Shown: positions 8,192 through 14,437, counted from the stretch's first letter. The stretch is DNA of 14,479 nucleotides from Nitrosopumilales archaeon CG15_BIG_FIL_POST_REV_8_21_14_020_37_12 (GCA_002781805.1 PFFZ01000047.1:3875-18353); one strand, 5' to 3'. The notes: generated by a model from the sequence alone, not told the origin. Program-made: numbers and translations.

Positions 8192-8200
8192 TATTAATTA
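8192..8200 (-). promoter_or_regulatory. TATA box of the propeller/HMG-CoA reductase unit
   Basis: The minus strand reads TAATTAATA, centred 27 nt before the GTG at 8169, which fits leaderless transcription and supports the non-ATG start. It stands back to back with the tRNA promoter, about 22 nt away. Confidence 0.5.
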
Positions 8201-8221
8201 CTTTCAAGAGTTTGATAACGC

Positions 8222-8229
8222 GTATATAC
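8222..8229 (+). promoter_or_regulatory. TATA box of the initiator tRNA gene
   Basis: GTATATAC centred about 26 nt before the first base of the mature tRNA, so the transcript would start at or very near the tRNA 5' end with almost no leader. It sits in an AT-rich stretch divergent from the propeller-gene promoter. Confidence 0.6.
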
Positions 8230-8251
8230 TGCCCGCCCTCATTTCTGGATC

Positions 8252-8341
8252 AGCGGGGTGGGGAAGCCAGACTATTTAGGGCTAGGTCATCCCGGCGGGC
8301 TCATAACCCGCAGTTCAGTAGTTCAAATCTACTCCCCGCTA
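8252..8341 (+). tRNA. Initiator tRNA-Met (CAT), interrupted by a 15-nt D-loop intron
   Basis: Exons 8252-8270 and 8286-8341 join to a complete 75-nt cloverleaf. The acceptor AGCGGGG pairs fully with CCCCGCT, with A73 at 8341 and no encoded CCA. The D stem GGGA/TCCC is standard. The anticodon stem GCGGG/CCCGC encloses loop CTCATAA, with CAT at 8302-8304. The variable loop is 5 nt, and T stem AGTAG/CTACT encloses TTCAAAT. The three consecutive G-C pairs next to the anticodon loop and the A1-T72 pair are marks of archaeal initiator tRNA rather than elongator Met or Ile2. As written, the D loop would be 27 nt; removing 8271-8285 gives a normal loop with G18G19, A14 and A21. The gene ends 1 nt before the tiaS stop on the other strand. 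Identity is firm; splicing is inferred. Confidence 0.93.
8271..8285 (+). other. Putative non-canonical tRNA intron with bulge-helix-bulge
   Basis: ACTATTTAGGGCTAG falls between positions G18 and G19 of the D loop. Exon bases AGCC (8265-8268) pair with intron bases GGCT (8280-8283), giving a 4-bp central helix. It is flanked by 3-nt bulges AGA (8269-8271) and AGG (8284-8286), with an inner CT/AG pair closing an ATTT loop. Archaeal splicing endonuclease cuts between the second and third bulge bases, here AG^A and AG^G, which excises exactly these 15 nt. The outer helix is short (GA/TC), so the motif is slightly relaxed. Confidence 0.75.
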
Positions 8342-8342
8342 C

Positions 8343-9671
8343 TTAGTTTCCATACACACAAAACCATGAAGTAGATTGATCAAACTCAGAATTTTTATTG
8401 GTTTTACCAAGACGCTGTTCTGGTCTAGTCAAATGTCTGTGGGCAGAAACTTTTGGAATGTATAGATCCTTTCTTATTTTTCGTGGGATTTCCACGGTTA
8501 TTTTCCCAGGGAATTTTGAGCCACATTTTATGCATTGAAAGTTCTGGTTTCTTCCTTTTGACTTCATCTTTTTGTTGCATGCCTTGCAAGTAGGATTTGT
8601 TTTTTGGATAATTTTTTTCAGATGTATTATTTCTATAAACTCTACATTTAGTGTCCTAGGGTGTTTCTTTGTTGCCTTTTTTATTCCGCCTCCAACACAA
8701 ATTCTGTCACCTACTGCAAGGTTTTGTGCTACAGAAGCAATTCCCGTAGGATTGTAAACTGCACAAAGTATATCAATCGAATCTGATTTGATGGAAAAAA
8801 ACACATGTCCACCCTTGAGAGTTTTTGGCTCGCTTGATATAGTTCCCGTAATTTTACCAGATGCATACGGTTTGATGTTGTTTGCAGCAAGTTCGTTTTT
8901 TAGGTGGTCATTTGTTCCCTGGTTTGACTTGAAGATCATGTATCCAGCAAGCTTTTCTTTAGGTTTTAGAATCCTTGTTGCAAGGAGTAATGAATCAACG
9001 TTTTCTCCACGTACGCCATAAAATACAGGATCAGGCCCATGCGGTGTTATCAATACTCTACCCTTTTTTGTATCAAAACTATTGAAAGTGTAAGGTGCAG
9101 TTCTTTCTTGCATGTACTTGACACTCTCTGCAGAAAGTTTTCTAATCTTACCAAATTTTGCTCGTTTGCGATAGCTCAACAACTCTAGTGTGTGATCATT
9201 AAAAGAGTACCCTATGGCACCTATTGCACCTACCAATCCCTGACCGTTTCCAAGATAAAAAAAATCCAACTTGTTTTTGGCGACAAATTTCTTTGCATGA
9301 TTTCTGTTTATCAATTGCCAAAGAGCTAGCTTGCTAAACTCTGTAAATTCAGATGGGATGGTTTCTTGCTCAAAAAATACTAGTCCAGGATTTGCCCCGT
9401 TTTGAGTATCAGAGTATTTTATGACAAGGTTTTTAATTTTATTTTTTATCTTGGATGGGTTTGCAGTTCTAATACTCATTGAGACGGCTCCATTACCACG
9501 TGTTTTCCACGGAATGTTTGGGTTGAATCTAATCAGTTTGGGAAAATCAAGAAATTCAGAGTTTTCTTTCTTTAATTCATCAACAATCCTGTAGGCAAGA
9601 AAAGTAGTACACATTCCTTTTGGAGAGTCTGTATCATCAAATCCAATTGTGAGGATTTGTTTTGAGACCAT
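8343..9671 (-). CDS. tiaS: TiaS, tRNA(Ile2) 2-agmatinylcytidine synthetase
   Basis: ATP-dependent enzyme that attaches agmatine to C34 of tRNA-Ile(CAU), changing decoding from AUG to AUA; found only in archaea. It has 442 residues, near the roughly 420 of characterised members. In order: the N-terminal region with GFDDTDSPKGMCTT (10-23) and NPNIPWKTRGNGA (50-62), a ferredoxin-like central part, an OB-fold at about 270-350 (SGKITGTISS to GDRICVGGGI), and a C-terminal zinc ribbon with Cys362, Cys365, Cys380 and Cys383. The tail after about residue 395 is basic and of unclear role. The start ATG at 9671 lies divergent to dph2. The stop is one base from the 3' end of the convergent initiator tRNA, another CAU-anticodon tRNA that TiaS must not modify. 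Confidence 0.95.
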   Translation of the reverse strand: MVSKQILTIGFDDTDSPKGMCTTFLAYRIVDELKKENSEFLDFPKLIRFNPNIPWKTRGNGAVSMSIRTANPSKIKNKIKNLVIKYSDTQNGANPGLVFFEQETIPSEFTEFSKLALWQLINRNHAKKFVAKNKLDFFYLGNGQGLVGAIGAIGYSFNDHTLELLSYRKRAKFGKIRKLSAESVKYMQERTAPYTFNSFDTKKGRVLITPHGPDPVFYGVRGENVDSLLLATRILKPKEKLAGYMIFKSNQGTNDHLKNELAANNIKPYASGKITGTISSEPKTLKGGHVFFSIKSDSIDILCAVYNPTGIASVAQNLAVGDRICVGGGIKKATKKHPRTLNVEFIEIIHLKKIIQKTNPTCKACNKKMKSKGRNQNFQCIKCGSKFPGKITVEIPRKIRKDLYIPKVSAHRHLTRPEQRLGKTNKNSEFDQSTSWFCVYGN

Positions 9672-9694
9672 GATTGAGATGTGAATCTTCAGAC

Positions 9695-9702
9695 ATTTTT
9701 AC
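9695..9702 (-). promoter_or_regulatory. Possible weak TATA element of tiaS
   Basis: The minus strand reads GTAAAAAT, centred about 27 nt before the tiaS ATG at the leaderless distance. The sequence is a poor TATA match. The stronger AT-rich element at 9719-9730 could serve tiaS instead, giving a leader of about 25 nt. Confidence 0.3.
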
Positions 9703-9718
9703 TTGTTGACACAGTTGG

Positions 9719-9730
9719 TTTAAATTAATA
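9719..9730 (+). promoter_or_regulatory. TATA box of dph2
   Basis: TTTAAATTAATA, centred 26 nt before the TTG at 9751. The spacing implies a leaderless mRNA beginning at TTG, and it is the main support for this start since the reading frame contains no ATG. Its near-palindromic AT core could also act towards tiaS. Confidence 0.55.
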
Positions 9731-9750
9731 CCAGAGCATTCTTAGCTGAA

Positions 9751-10746
9751 TTGATAGTTATAGATGAGGAGAGAATTTTCAGAGAGATTAAATCCAAAAA
9801 TCCGGCGTCCGTATCTCTGAACGGCCCAGATGGGATCTTGCCACAGGTCCAGGATACTGCAATAAGAATCACAGAAAAATTTGGAATACCAGCATATGTT
9901 CTTGCAGATACTACTTGGGGAACATGTGATCTAAACTCCAACGGTTCGAGAGTTCTTGGGGCAGAGATTCAATTCAATATAGGCCATACAATAAACACAG
10001 AGTCATTTGAGGAAAACGTAGTTTTGATTGATGCGTTTGATGATGTAGAGTTTGACAGCGTTGCAAAAAAATGCGTTACTGTTCTAAGTGGTAAAAAGAT
10101 CTCTCTGGTAACTGACAGCCAGCACCTACACCAGGTTGACAAGGTAAATAAAATTTTGACAGAGAACGGAATTGATGTAAAGATAGGAAAAGGTAAGGGA
10201 CAGTTAAACGATGGTCAGGTTTTTGGTTGCGAATTTTACCCAGCTTCGGAGCTAAAAGACCAAGTAGACGCGTACGTATTTTTAGGGCAGAGTAATTTTC
10301 ACGCATCAGGTATTGCTCTGTCTACAAACAAGCCAACCTATGTTTTGGACCCATACTTTAATGAAGTAAGAGAGATTACTGATTTTGCACAAAAGCTGAA
10401 AAGAAAAGCAACTCTTGCAATATACAAGGCAGCAGAAGCCCAGTCATTTGGGGTTATTGTAGGCTTGAAGGAAGGTCAGCTCTCCAAAGTTTTTGCTCTC
10501 AAGTTCAAAAAAGAATTAGAAAAGCACGGAAAGTCAGTCCAGCTGTTTGCTTTAACTGACATTACAAACGAGAGACTACGAAACTTGAAGGGCATTGACG
10601 CATTCATACAGGTTGCCTGTCCAAGGATATCAACTGACAACCAGTTTGACAAGCCAGTCTTGTCCACACCACAGGCAAATGCACTATTGAAAATTTTAAA
10701 AAATGAGAGCATTGAGGGATATTTGGAGATTCCTCACTGGCTGTAA
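9751..10746 (+). CDS. dph2: Dph2, diphthamide synthase first-step enzyme (TTG start)
   Basis: Radical-SAM-like [4Fe-4S] enzyme that transfers the 3-amino-3-carboxypropyl group of SAM to a histidine of elongation factor 2, the first step of diphthamide. The 331-residue protein has three similar domains, each giving one cluster cysteine: Cys59 in TTWGTCD, Cys160 in VFGCEF and Cys290 in QVACPRIS, close to positions 59, 163 and 287 of the Pyrococcus enzyme. Other landmarks are NGPDGILPQ (24-32), FNIGHT (75-80) and LDPYFNEV (199-206). The frame contains no ATG. TTG at 9751 is chosen because it begins the family's N-terminus and lies 26 nt after a TATA box. An in-frame TAA at 9721 bounds it. It converges on the TPR gene with a 1-nt gap. 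Confidence 0.94.
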   Translation: MIVIDEERIFREIKSKNPASVSLNGPDGILPQVQDTAIRITEKFGIPAYVLADTTWGTCDLNSNGSRVLGAEIQFNIGHTINTESFEENVVLIDAFDDVEFDSVAKKCVTVLSGKKISLVTDSQHLHQVDKVNKILTENGIDVKIGKGKGQLNDGQVFGCEFYPASELKDQVDAYVFLGQSNFHASGIALSTNKPTYVLDPYFNEVREITDFAQKLKRKATLAIYKAAEAQSFGVIVGLKEGQLSKVFALKFKKELEKHGKSVQLFALTDITNERLRNLKGIDAFIQVACPRISTDNQFDKPVLSTPQANALLKILKNESIEGYLEIPHWL

Positions 10747-10747
10747 T

Positions 10748-11347
10748 CTACAAAACCATCTGCAAAAATCGTTTCTCATTGGCTAGTTTTTCAAACGATT
10801 TTGACTTTTTTGCCTTTATCTTGTACTGGACTCCCTGATTGATTGCCTGTTGGAGACAGTCTAGTCCCTCATCAATTCTTGAGAGCATCACAAGACTGCA
10901 GGACTTGTCATAAAGTACGTCGCCATTATGTGGATAGTCATCAAGGATAAGGTCACAGCAGGCAATTGACTCCAGATAATTGTTCATAGAAAACAAAATC
11001 CTTTCTTTGTGGTATAATGCAATTTTGTAGTTTGGGTTATCCTCCAATATTTTATTGCAGTAAGACAAAGCCTCATCCAGAATTCCCTTTTTTCGAAGTG
11101 ACGATATTTTATTGACCAGTATGGAAAGATCTAATGGATCTATCCTCAACGCATCATCATAGCACTTCATTGCCCCATCAAAATCCCTTAGCTTGCTAAG
11201 TGCATATCCTTTGTTGTTAAGAGAACTGATGTGGTTTGGATTTACATCTAGAATCTTGTCATAGTATGATATGGCCTCACGGAGTTTTCCATTGAGAAAA
11301 AGCCTGTTTGCTTCATCTAAAATAGAGTCAACTTTAGGATCGGTCAT
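10748..11347 (-). CDS. TPR protein with five tandem 34-residue repeats
   Basis: 199-residue soluble protein consisting almost wholly of tetratricopeptide repeats. After five leading residues, five exact 34-residue units run 6-39, 40-73, 74-107, 108-141 and 142-175, with the usual pattern: small residues at positions 8 and 20, aromatic at 24, Pro at 32 (NPNH, DPLD, NPNY, YPHN). Each unit forms two antiparallel helices, and the array should form a superhelical groove for a protein partner. A 24-residue basic tail follows (KAKKSK, then FEKLANEKRF). No signal peptide or enzymatic domain is seen, so the partner is unknown. It follows the MDR reductase by 4 nt on the same strand and is probably cotranscribed. 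It meets dph2 tail to tail. Confidence 0.88.
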   Translation of the reverse strand: MTDPKVDSILDEANRLFLNGKLREAISYYDKILDVNPNHISSLNNKGYALSKLRDFDGAMKCYDDALRIDPLDLSILVNKISSLRKKGILDEALSYCNKILEDNPNYKIALYHKERILFSMNNYLESIACCDLILDDYPHNGDVLYDKSCSLVMLSRIDEGLDCLQQAINQGVQYKIKAKKSKSFEKLANEKRFLQMVL

Positions 11348-11351
11348 AGAA

Positions 11352-12422
11352 TCACGGCTTGATCAGAATTTTTCCAAACAGACCTTTTCCTTTTAACATT
11401 TTTGTGTGAGCCTCTGAGGCCTGTTCCAGAGAATAAACAGAATCAATTACAGCCTTTATCTTTCCCTGAGACATCCAGTACAATCCCTGCTCTAGCTCTG
11501 CGCGAGTACCCTGTGTTGAACCTAGGATGTTGATTCCTTTGAAGAATATGTGTCTCAGATCAGTCTTGGCATTATATCCAGTAGTAGCGCCAGTAGTTAC
11601 AATTGTAGCACCATACTTTAGCAGAGTTAGTTCCTTGTTCCAATGAGAACCGCCAATGTGCTCAAATATCACATCTACTCCCGGCACATCGTTGTATGGT
11701 CTTGTAATGCTTTTTGCAATGTCACGCACCTGCTTGTGCCAGTTCTCATCTCTATGATCTACTGCATAATCAGCACCCAAGTCAAGCAGTTGATCTAGCT
11801 TGTCAGGACTGGCAGTGGAAATTACTGTACAGCCAAACAGCTTTGCAATCTGGATGCCAAAGTTGCCAACACCAGAACCACCTCCCATTATCAAAACAAT
11901 ATGGCCAGGCTGTATCTTGGCTCTGCCAACCAACATGTGCCACGAAGTCAGCAATGTCATTGATGCTGCAGCTGCCTCATCGTATGAAACACTGTCTGGA
12001 ATTTTTACGACGTTTACCTCTGGAAGGTGTGTAACTTCGCAGTATCCCCCCCATAATGGACCTGTCTCAAATCCCCAGATTCGGCGCTGTCTGCAATCAA
12101 ATTCACAACCACTTGTGCATGCCTTACAAACACGGCATGACATGTTGCCATGCGAGACGACCCTGTCCCCCACCTTGATATTTTTTACCTCATCTCCAAC
12201 TGCAATCACTTCTCCTGATGCGTCAGTTCCAGATATGTGGGGTAGTGGAATAGCAAGTGGCTTTCCCCTCATCCCCCAAATATCATCATAGTTTAGTGCC
12301 GCTGCCTTTACTCTGAAAACCACCTCATCTGATTTTGGAGAGGGCTCTGGAATGTCCTTTATCTTTAGAATTTTAGCAAAATCATCATCAGCAGTATACT
12401 CATCATATACCAGCGCTCTCAT
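11352..12422 (-). CDS. MDR-family NAD(P)-dependent reductase without catalytic-zinc ligands, candidate enoyl/acryloyl-CoA reductase
   Basis: 356-residue medium-chain dehydrogenase/reductase. Residue numbers here count from the TTG four codons upstream. The structural zinc lobe is intact: Cys100, Cys103, Cys106 and Cys114 in the C-x2-C-x2-C-x7-C spacing. The Rossmann glycine motif GGGSGVG is at 184-190. The catalytic-zinc ligands of alcohol dehydrogenases are absent: the first Cys position reads LNYDDIW, and the His-Glu position reads HISGTDASG. This pattern is that of crotonyl-CoA, acryloyl-CoA and quinone reductases. In an organism of this group it could serve the acryloyl-CoA step of the 3-hydroxypropionate/4-hydroxybutyrate cycle; that is inference. 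ATG at 12422 is preferred over TTG at 12434 because a TATA box lies 26 nt before it. It leads an operon with the TPR gene. Confidence 0.88.
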   Translation of the reverse strand: MRALVYDEYTADDDFAKILKIKDIPEPSPKSDEVVFRVKAAALNYDDIWGMRGKPLAIPLPHISGTDASGEVIAVGDEVKNIKVGDRVVSHGNMSCRVCKACTSGCEFDCRQRRIWGFETGPLWGGYCEVTHLPEVNVVKIPDSVSYDEAAAASMTLLTSWHMLVGRAKIQPGHIVLIMGGGSGVGNFGIQIAKLFGCTVISTASPDKLDQLLDLGADYAVDHRDENWHKQVRDIAKSITRPYNDVPGVDVIFEHIGGSHWNKELTLLKYGATIVTTGATTGYNAKTDLRHIFFKGINILGSTQGTRAELEQGLYWMSQGKIKAVIDSVYSLEQASEAHTKMLKGKGLFGKILIKP

Positions 12423-12442
12423 GTTTGTTCTCAATTATTTCT

Positions 12443-12453
12443 GAATATATGAA
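12443..12453 (-). promoter_or_regulatory. TATA box of the MDR reductase/TPR unit
   Basis: The minus strand reads TTCATATATTC, centred 26 nt before the ATG at 12422. This spacing gives a leaderless transcript and favours that ATG over the upstream TTG, which would lie outside such an mRNA. Confidence 0.6.
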
Positions 12454-12472
12454 TTGCCTCAACACCACAAAC

Positions 12473-12481
12473 AATTATAAT
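12473..12481 (+). promoter_or_regulatory. TATA box of csl4-pheA
   Basis: AATTATAAT, centred about 26 nt before the ATG at 12503, so the transcript would start at the ATG. It stands about 30 nt from the divergent TATA of the MDR gene inside an 80-nt intergenic region. Confidence 0.6.
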
Positions 12482-12502
12482 CATTGTTCCAAAATTCTCA
12501 AC

Positions 12503-13054
12503 ATGTCAGATATTGCCATATTTCCTGGAGATAAGATAGCAGCCATAGAGGAGTATGAGGCAGGATACAATGCTTTTGATGACGGAGACATGGTCCGAGC
12601 TGCAACAGTTGGCAAGATGGATATCGACAAGGATAACCGTGTAGCTAACATCAAGCATCCAAAGATGCTCTCCATACCAAAGGCCGGAGATATAATTATT
12701 GGAACCGTAGCAGCAGTAATGTCCTCAATGATTGCAGTAACAATTGACTACATTAACGGAAAACCAACAACATCAAAAGTTGAGTGCGTTTGCTCTACAA
12801 GAAACATCAGGCGAAAGAACATTGCACTGGTAAATGATATTGTAACCTTGAAAATTATAAGCCACCTTAATGGGACGATTCATGCCGCAATTGATGAACC
12901 GCATTTGGGTGTGCTATTTACAAAATGCAGAAAGTGCGGAAACAAAGTGGTTCCAATGCGCGATGCAATAAAGTGTATAGAGTGTGCTTGGATTGATGAA
13001 AGAAAACTTTCAACAAATTTTGGCAACAGCGAATTTGTAAAACTGAGAGAATAG
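12503..13054 (+). CDS. csl4: Csl4, exosome RNA-binding subunit
   Basis: RNA-binding cap subunit of the archaeal exosome, which threads RNA into the Rrp41/Rrp42 ring for 3'-5' degradation or tailing. It has 183 residues in the three-part Csl4 layout: an N-terminal beta domain with FPGDKIAAIEEYEAG (7-21) and DDGDMVRAATVG (26-37), a central S1 fold at about 60-135 (GDIIIGTVAAVMSSMIAV onward), and a C-terminal zinc ribbon with Cys142, Cys145, Cys158 and Cys161. The frame is open to TTG at 12425, but the extra residues do not look like the family and would overlap the divergent promoter, so ATG at 12503 is chosen, 26 nt after its TATA box. pheA follows after 2 nt and is presumably cotranscribed. 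Confidence 0.94.
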   Translation: MSDIAIFPGDKIAAIEEYEAGYNAFDDGDMVRAATVGKMDIDKDNRVANIKHPKMLSIPKAGDIIIGTVAAVMSSMIAVTIDYINGKPTTSKVECVCSTRNIRRKNIALVNDIVTLKIISHLNGTIHAAIDEPHLGVLFTKCRKCGNKVVPMRDAIKCIECAWIDERKLSTNFGNSEFVKLRE

Positions 13055-13056
13055 AA

Positions 13057-13872
13057 ATGATTCGTGTTTCGTTCCAAGGAGAACGAGGGGCATACAGTGA
13101 AGCTGCATCAAGAGCGTTCTTTGATGAAGAGATTGAAACGGTTCCTCTTCCAACCTTTGCCGAGGTTTTAGACAGTACATCAAAAGGCAAAACAGATTTC
13201 TCGGTTTTGCCAGTAGAGAATTCTATAGAAGGAAGTGTGGGGGAGAGCTACGACTTACTTTATTCAACACCACTTGACGCAATAGGAGAGCATTATCTAA
13301 GAATCGAACACTGCCTCATTGGAAACGGAAGTCTAAAAGATGTGGATACTGTATATTCCCATCCACAGGCGCTTGGACAATGTAGGGACTTTATAGAAAA
13401 TCACAAAATGAAGACGGTTCCAACTTATGATACTGCCGGAAGTGTAAAAATTATCAAAGACATTGGAACCAAAAATGTAGCGTGTATTGCAAGTAGGATG
13501 GCCTCAGAGATTTACAACATGCCAATAATTGCAAAAGAAATTGCCAATAACTTAAACAACTATACCAGATTTTTAGTATTAGGAAGACAGCAAAAAAAGG
13601 AGACCGGAAAAGACAAAACATCCATAATATTTTCAATAAAGCATGAGCCAGGCTCATTGTATAGAATAATTGAAAACTTTCACAAGTATAATGTCAATCT
13701 AACCAAGATAGAGTCAAGACCAAACAAGACTAGTGCATGGGAATATAATTTCTATGTGGATTTTGAAGGTCATTTGGAAAATCCCAAGATATCAGAGATG
13801 CTAGAAAAGATCAAAAAAGAGACACTGTTTATGAAAATCCTTGGATCATATCCCGCAGCAAAATTAAACTAA
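13057..13872 (+). CDS. pheA: Prephenate dehydratase with C-terminal ACT domain
   Basis: Converts prephenate to phenylpyruvate in phenylalanine synthesis. It has 271 residues, the size of the monofunctional enzyme with no chorismate mutase domain. The catalytic part (1-180) starts VSFQGERGAYSEAA and carries PVENSIEGSV (52-61), YSHPQALGQC (100-109), and NNYTRFLVLG (167-176) with the active-site Thr170-Arg171-Phe172. The ACT domain (about 187-267) shows EPGSLYRII (197-205), the counterpart of the GALV loop, and KIESRP (217-222), which form the phenylalanine-binding feedback site. The start ATG is 2 nt past the csl4 stop. Its stop overlaps the stop of the convergent membrane-protein gene (4 nt shared), so the two mRNAs overlap tail to tail. 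The pairing with csl4 looks like operon packing rather than function. Confidence 0.95.
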   Translation: MIRVSFQGERGAYSEAASRAFFDEEIETVPLPTFAEVLDSTSKGKTDFSVLPVENSIEGSVGESYDLLYSTPLDAIGEHYLRIEHCLIGNGSLKDVDTVYSHPQALGQCRDFIENHKMKTVPTYDTAGSVKIIKDIGTKNVACIASRMASEIYNMPIIAKEIANNLNNYTRFLVLGRQQKKETGKDKTSIIFSIKHEPGSLYRIIENFHKYNVNLTKIESRPNKTSAWEYNFYVDFEGHLENPKISEMLEKIKKETLFMKILGSYPAAKLN

Positions 13873-14336
13873 AATCCCTTTGGCTTTCGCAGGGTAAATC
13901 CCATACTAAATCCAATGATTACCATTCCTGACGTGATTACCATGATATCAAATGTAAACCATAGTGGATCAGAGCTTCGAATAAGAACTCCAGAAATTTC
14001 TAGTTCGCTGTTTCCGGTGTTTTGAATTTGGATCTTTGTCTCACCGTCTTCTAGGTGAACCCAGTTTATATCCAATTCCTTTTTGTATGAGGTCTTGGGA
14101 ATCTGCAATCCGTCTGCAGGGCTTTCAAGCTTGAGATCAAATGCCTCTCCGACAATTTTCATGGATTGTGGTGTACTGGCAGGTGCTGGAATTGTATAAA
14201 ATGTAGAATCACCCACCGATAAAACATAGTTCTCATTTACTGTGATTGGGCCAAGGTGCTGAATTAGAGAGAGTCCACCTATTGCAATAATTATACTCCC
14301 AACTACCAATCCAATGATAGTTCGTTTTGACAGCAT
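13869..14336 (-). CDS. Two-helix membrane protein of unknown function
   Basis: 155 residues; I do not recognise the family. A short N-terminus with Lys4-Arg5 precedes a hydrophobic segment at about 7-26. A region of about 100 residues follows (28-126), rich in predicted beta strands, including KIQIQNTGNSELEISGVLI (101-119), which resembles a strand pair of an immunoglobulin-like or FixG-type fold. A second hydrophobic segment (about 128-149) and a basic RKPKGF tail end the protein. The charges suggest both termini are cytoplasmic and the middle domain lies outside. No catalytic motif, lipobox or cysteine is present. A TATA box 27 nt before the ATG supports an independent leaderless transcript. 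It converges on pheA with a 4-nt overlap. Confidence 0.75.
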   Translation of the reverse strand: MLSKRTIIGLVVGSIIIAIGGLSLIQHLGPITVNENYVLSVGDSTFYTIPAPASTPQSMKIVGEAFDLKLESPADGLQIPKTSYKKELDINWVHLEDGETKIQIQNTGNSELEISGVLIRSSDPLWFTFDIMVITSGMVIIGFSMGFTLRKPKGF

Positions 14337-14357
14337 GACTGGATTATTTCAGATACT

Positions 14358-14366
14358 GCTTAAAAG
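14358..14366 (-). promoter_or_regulatory. TATA box of the membrane-protein gene
   Basis: The minus strand reads CTTTTAAGC, centred about 26-27 nt before the ATG at 14336, again at the leaderless distance. The match is moderate. Confidence 0.45.
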
Positions 14367-14407
14367 ATTACCGGCAGGAGTTGGTAATGAATACAGCATG
14401 AAAGTGT

Positions 14408-14437
14408 AATTAAAAAATAACAAGATGGGATAAAAAA
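14408..14437 (-). terminator. Oligo-T terminator of the gene at the right edge
   Basis: On the minus strand, two runs of six T (14437-14432 and 14417-14412) follow the probable stop codon at 14440. The first run lies in the loop of a small hairpin (GGATA/TATCC, 14443-14439 with 14432-14428) that begins before the stop. T-rich tracts are the usual archaeal termination signal. The stretch between here and 14336 holds only the promoter of the next gene. Confidence 0.4.

Noticed and set aside
8252..8341. tRNA pseudogene with a damaged D arm
   Set aside because: All stems are perfectly paired, all conserved bases are present once 8271-8285 is removed, and a well-formed bulge-helix-bulge flanks the insertion. 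It also has a good promoter.
8252..8341. tRNA-Ile2 (CAT) as the TiaS substrate next to tiaS
   Set aside because: The GGG/CCC anticodon-stem pairs and the A1-T72 pair identify an initiator tRNA; an Ile2 tRNA would normally start with G-C.
11800..12291. 163-codon open frame on the plus strand opposite the MDR reductase
   Set aside because: It lies fully inside a gene with clear zinc and nucleotide-binding motifs; its Pro/Ser/Thr-rich translation matches nothing I know.
11352..12422. Classic zinc alcohol dehydrogenase
   Set aside because: The catalytic Cys and His-Glu ligands are replaced (LNYDDIW, HISGTDASG); only the structural zinc site is kept.
12425..12502. N-terminal extension of Csl4 from TTG at 12425
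   Set aside because: The added 26 residues do not resemble Csl4, overlap the two divergent TATA boxes and precede the expected transcription start.
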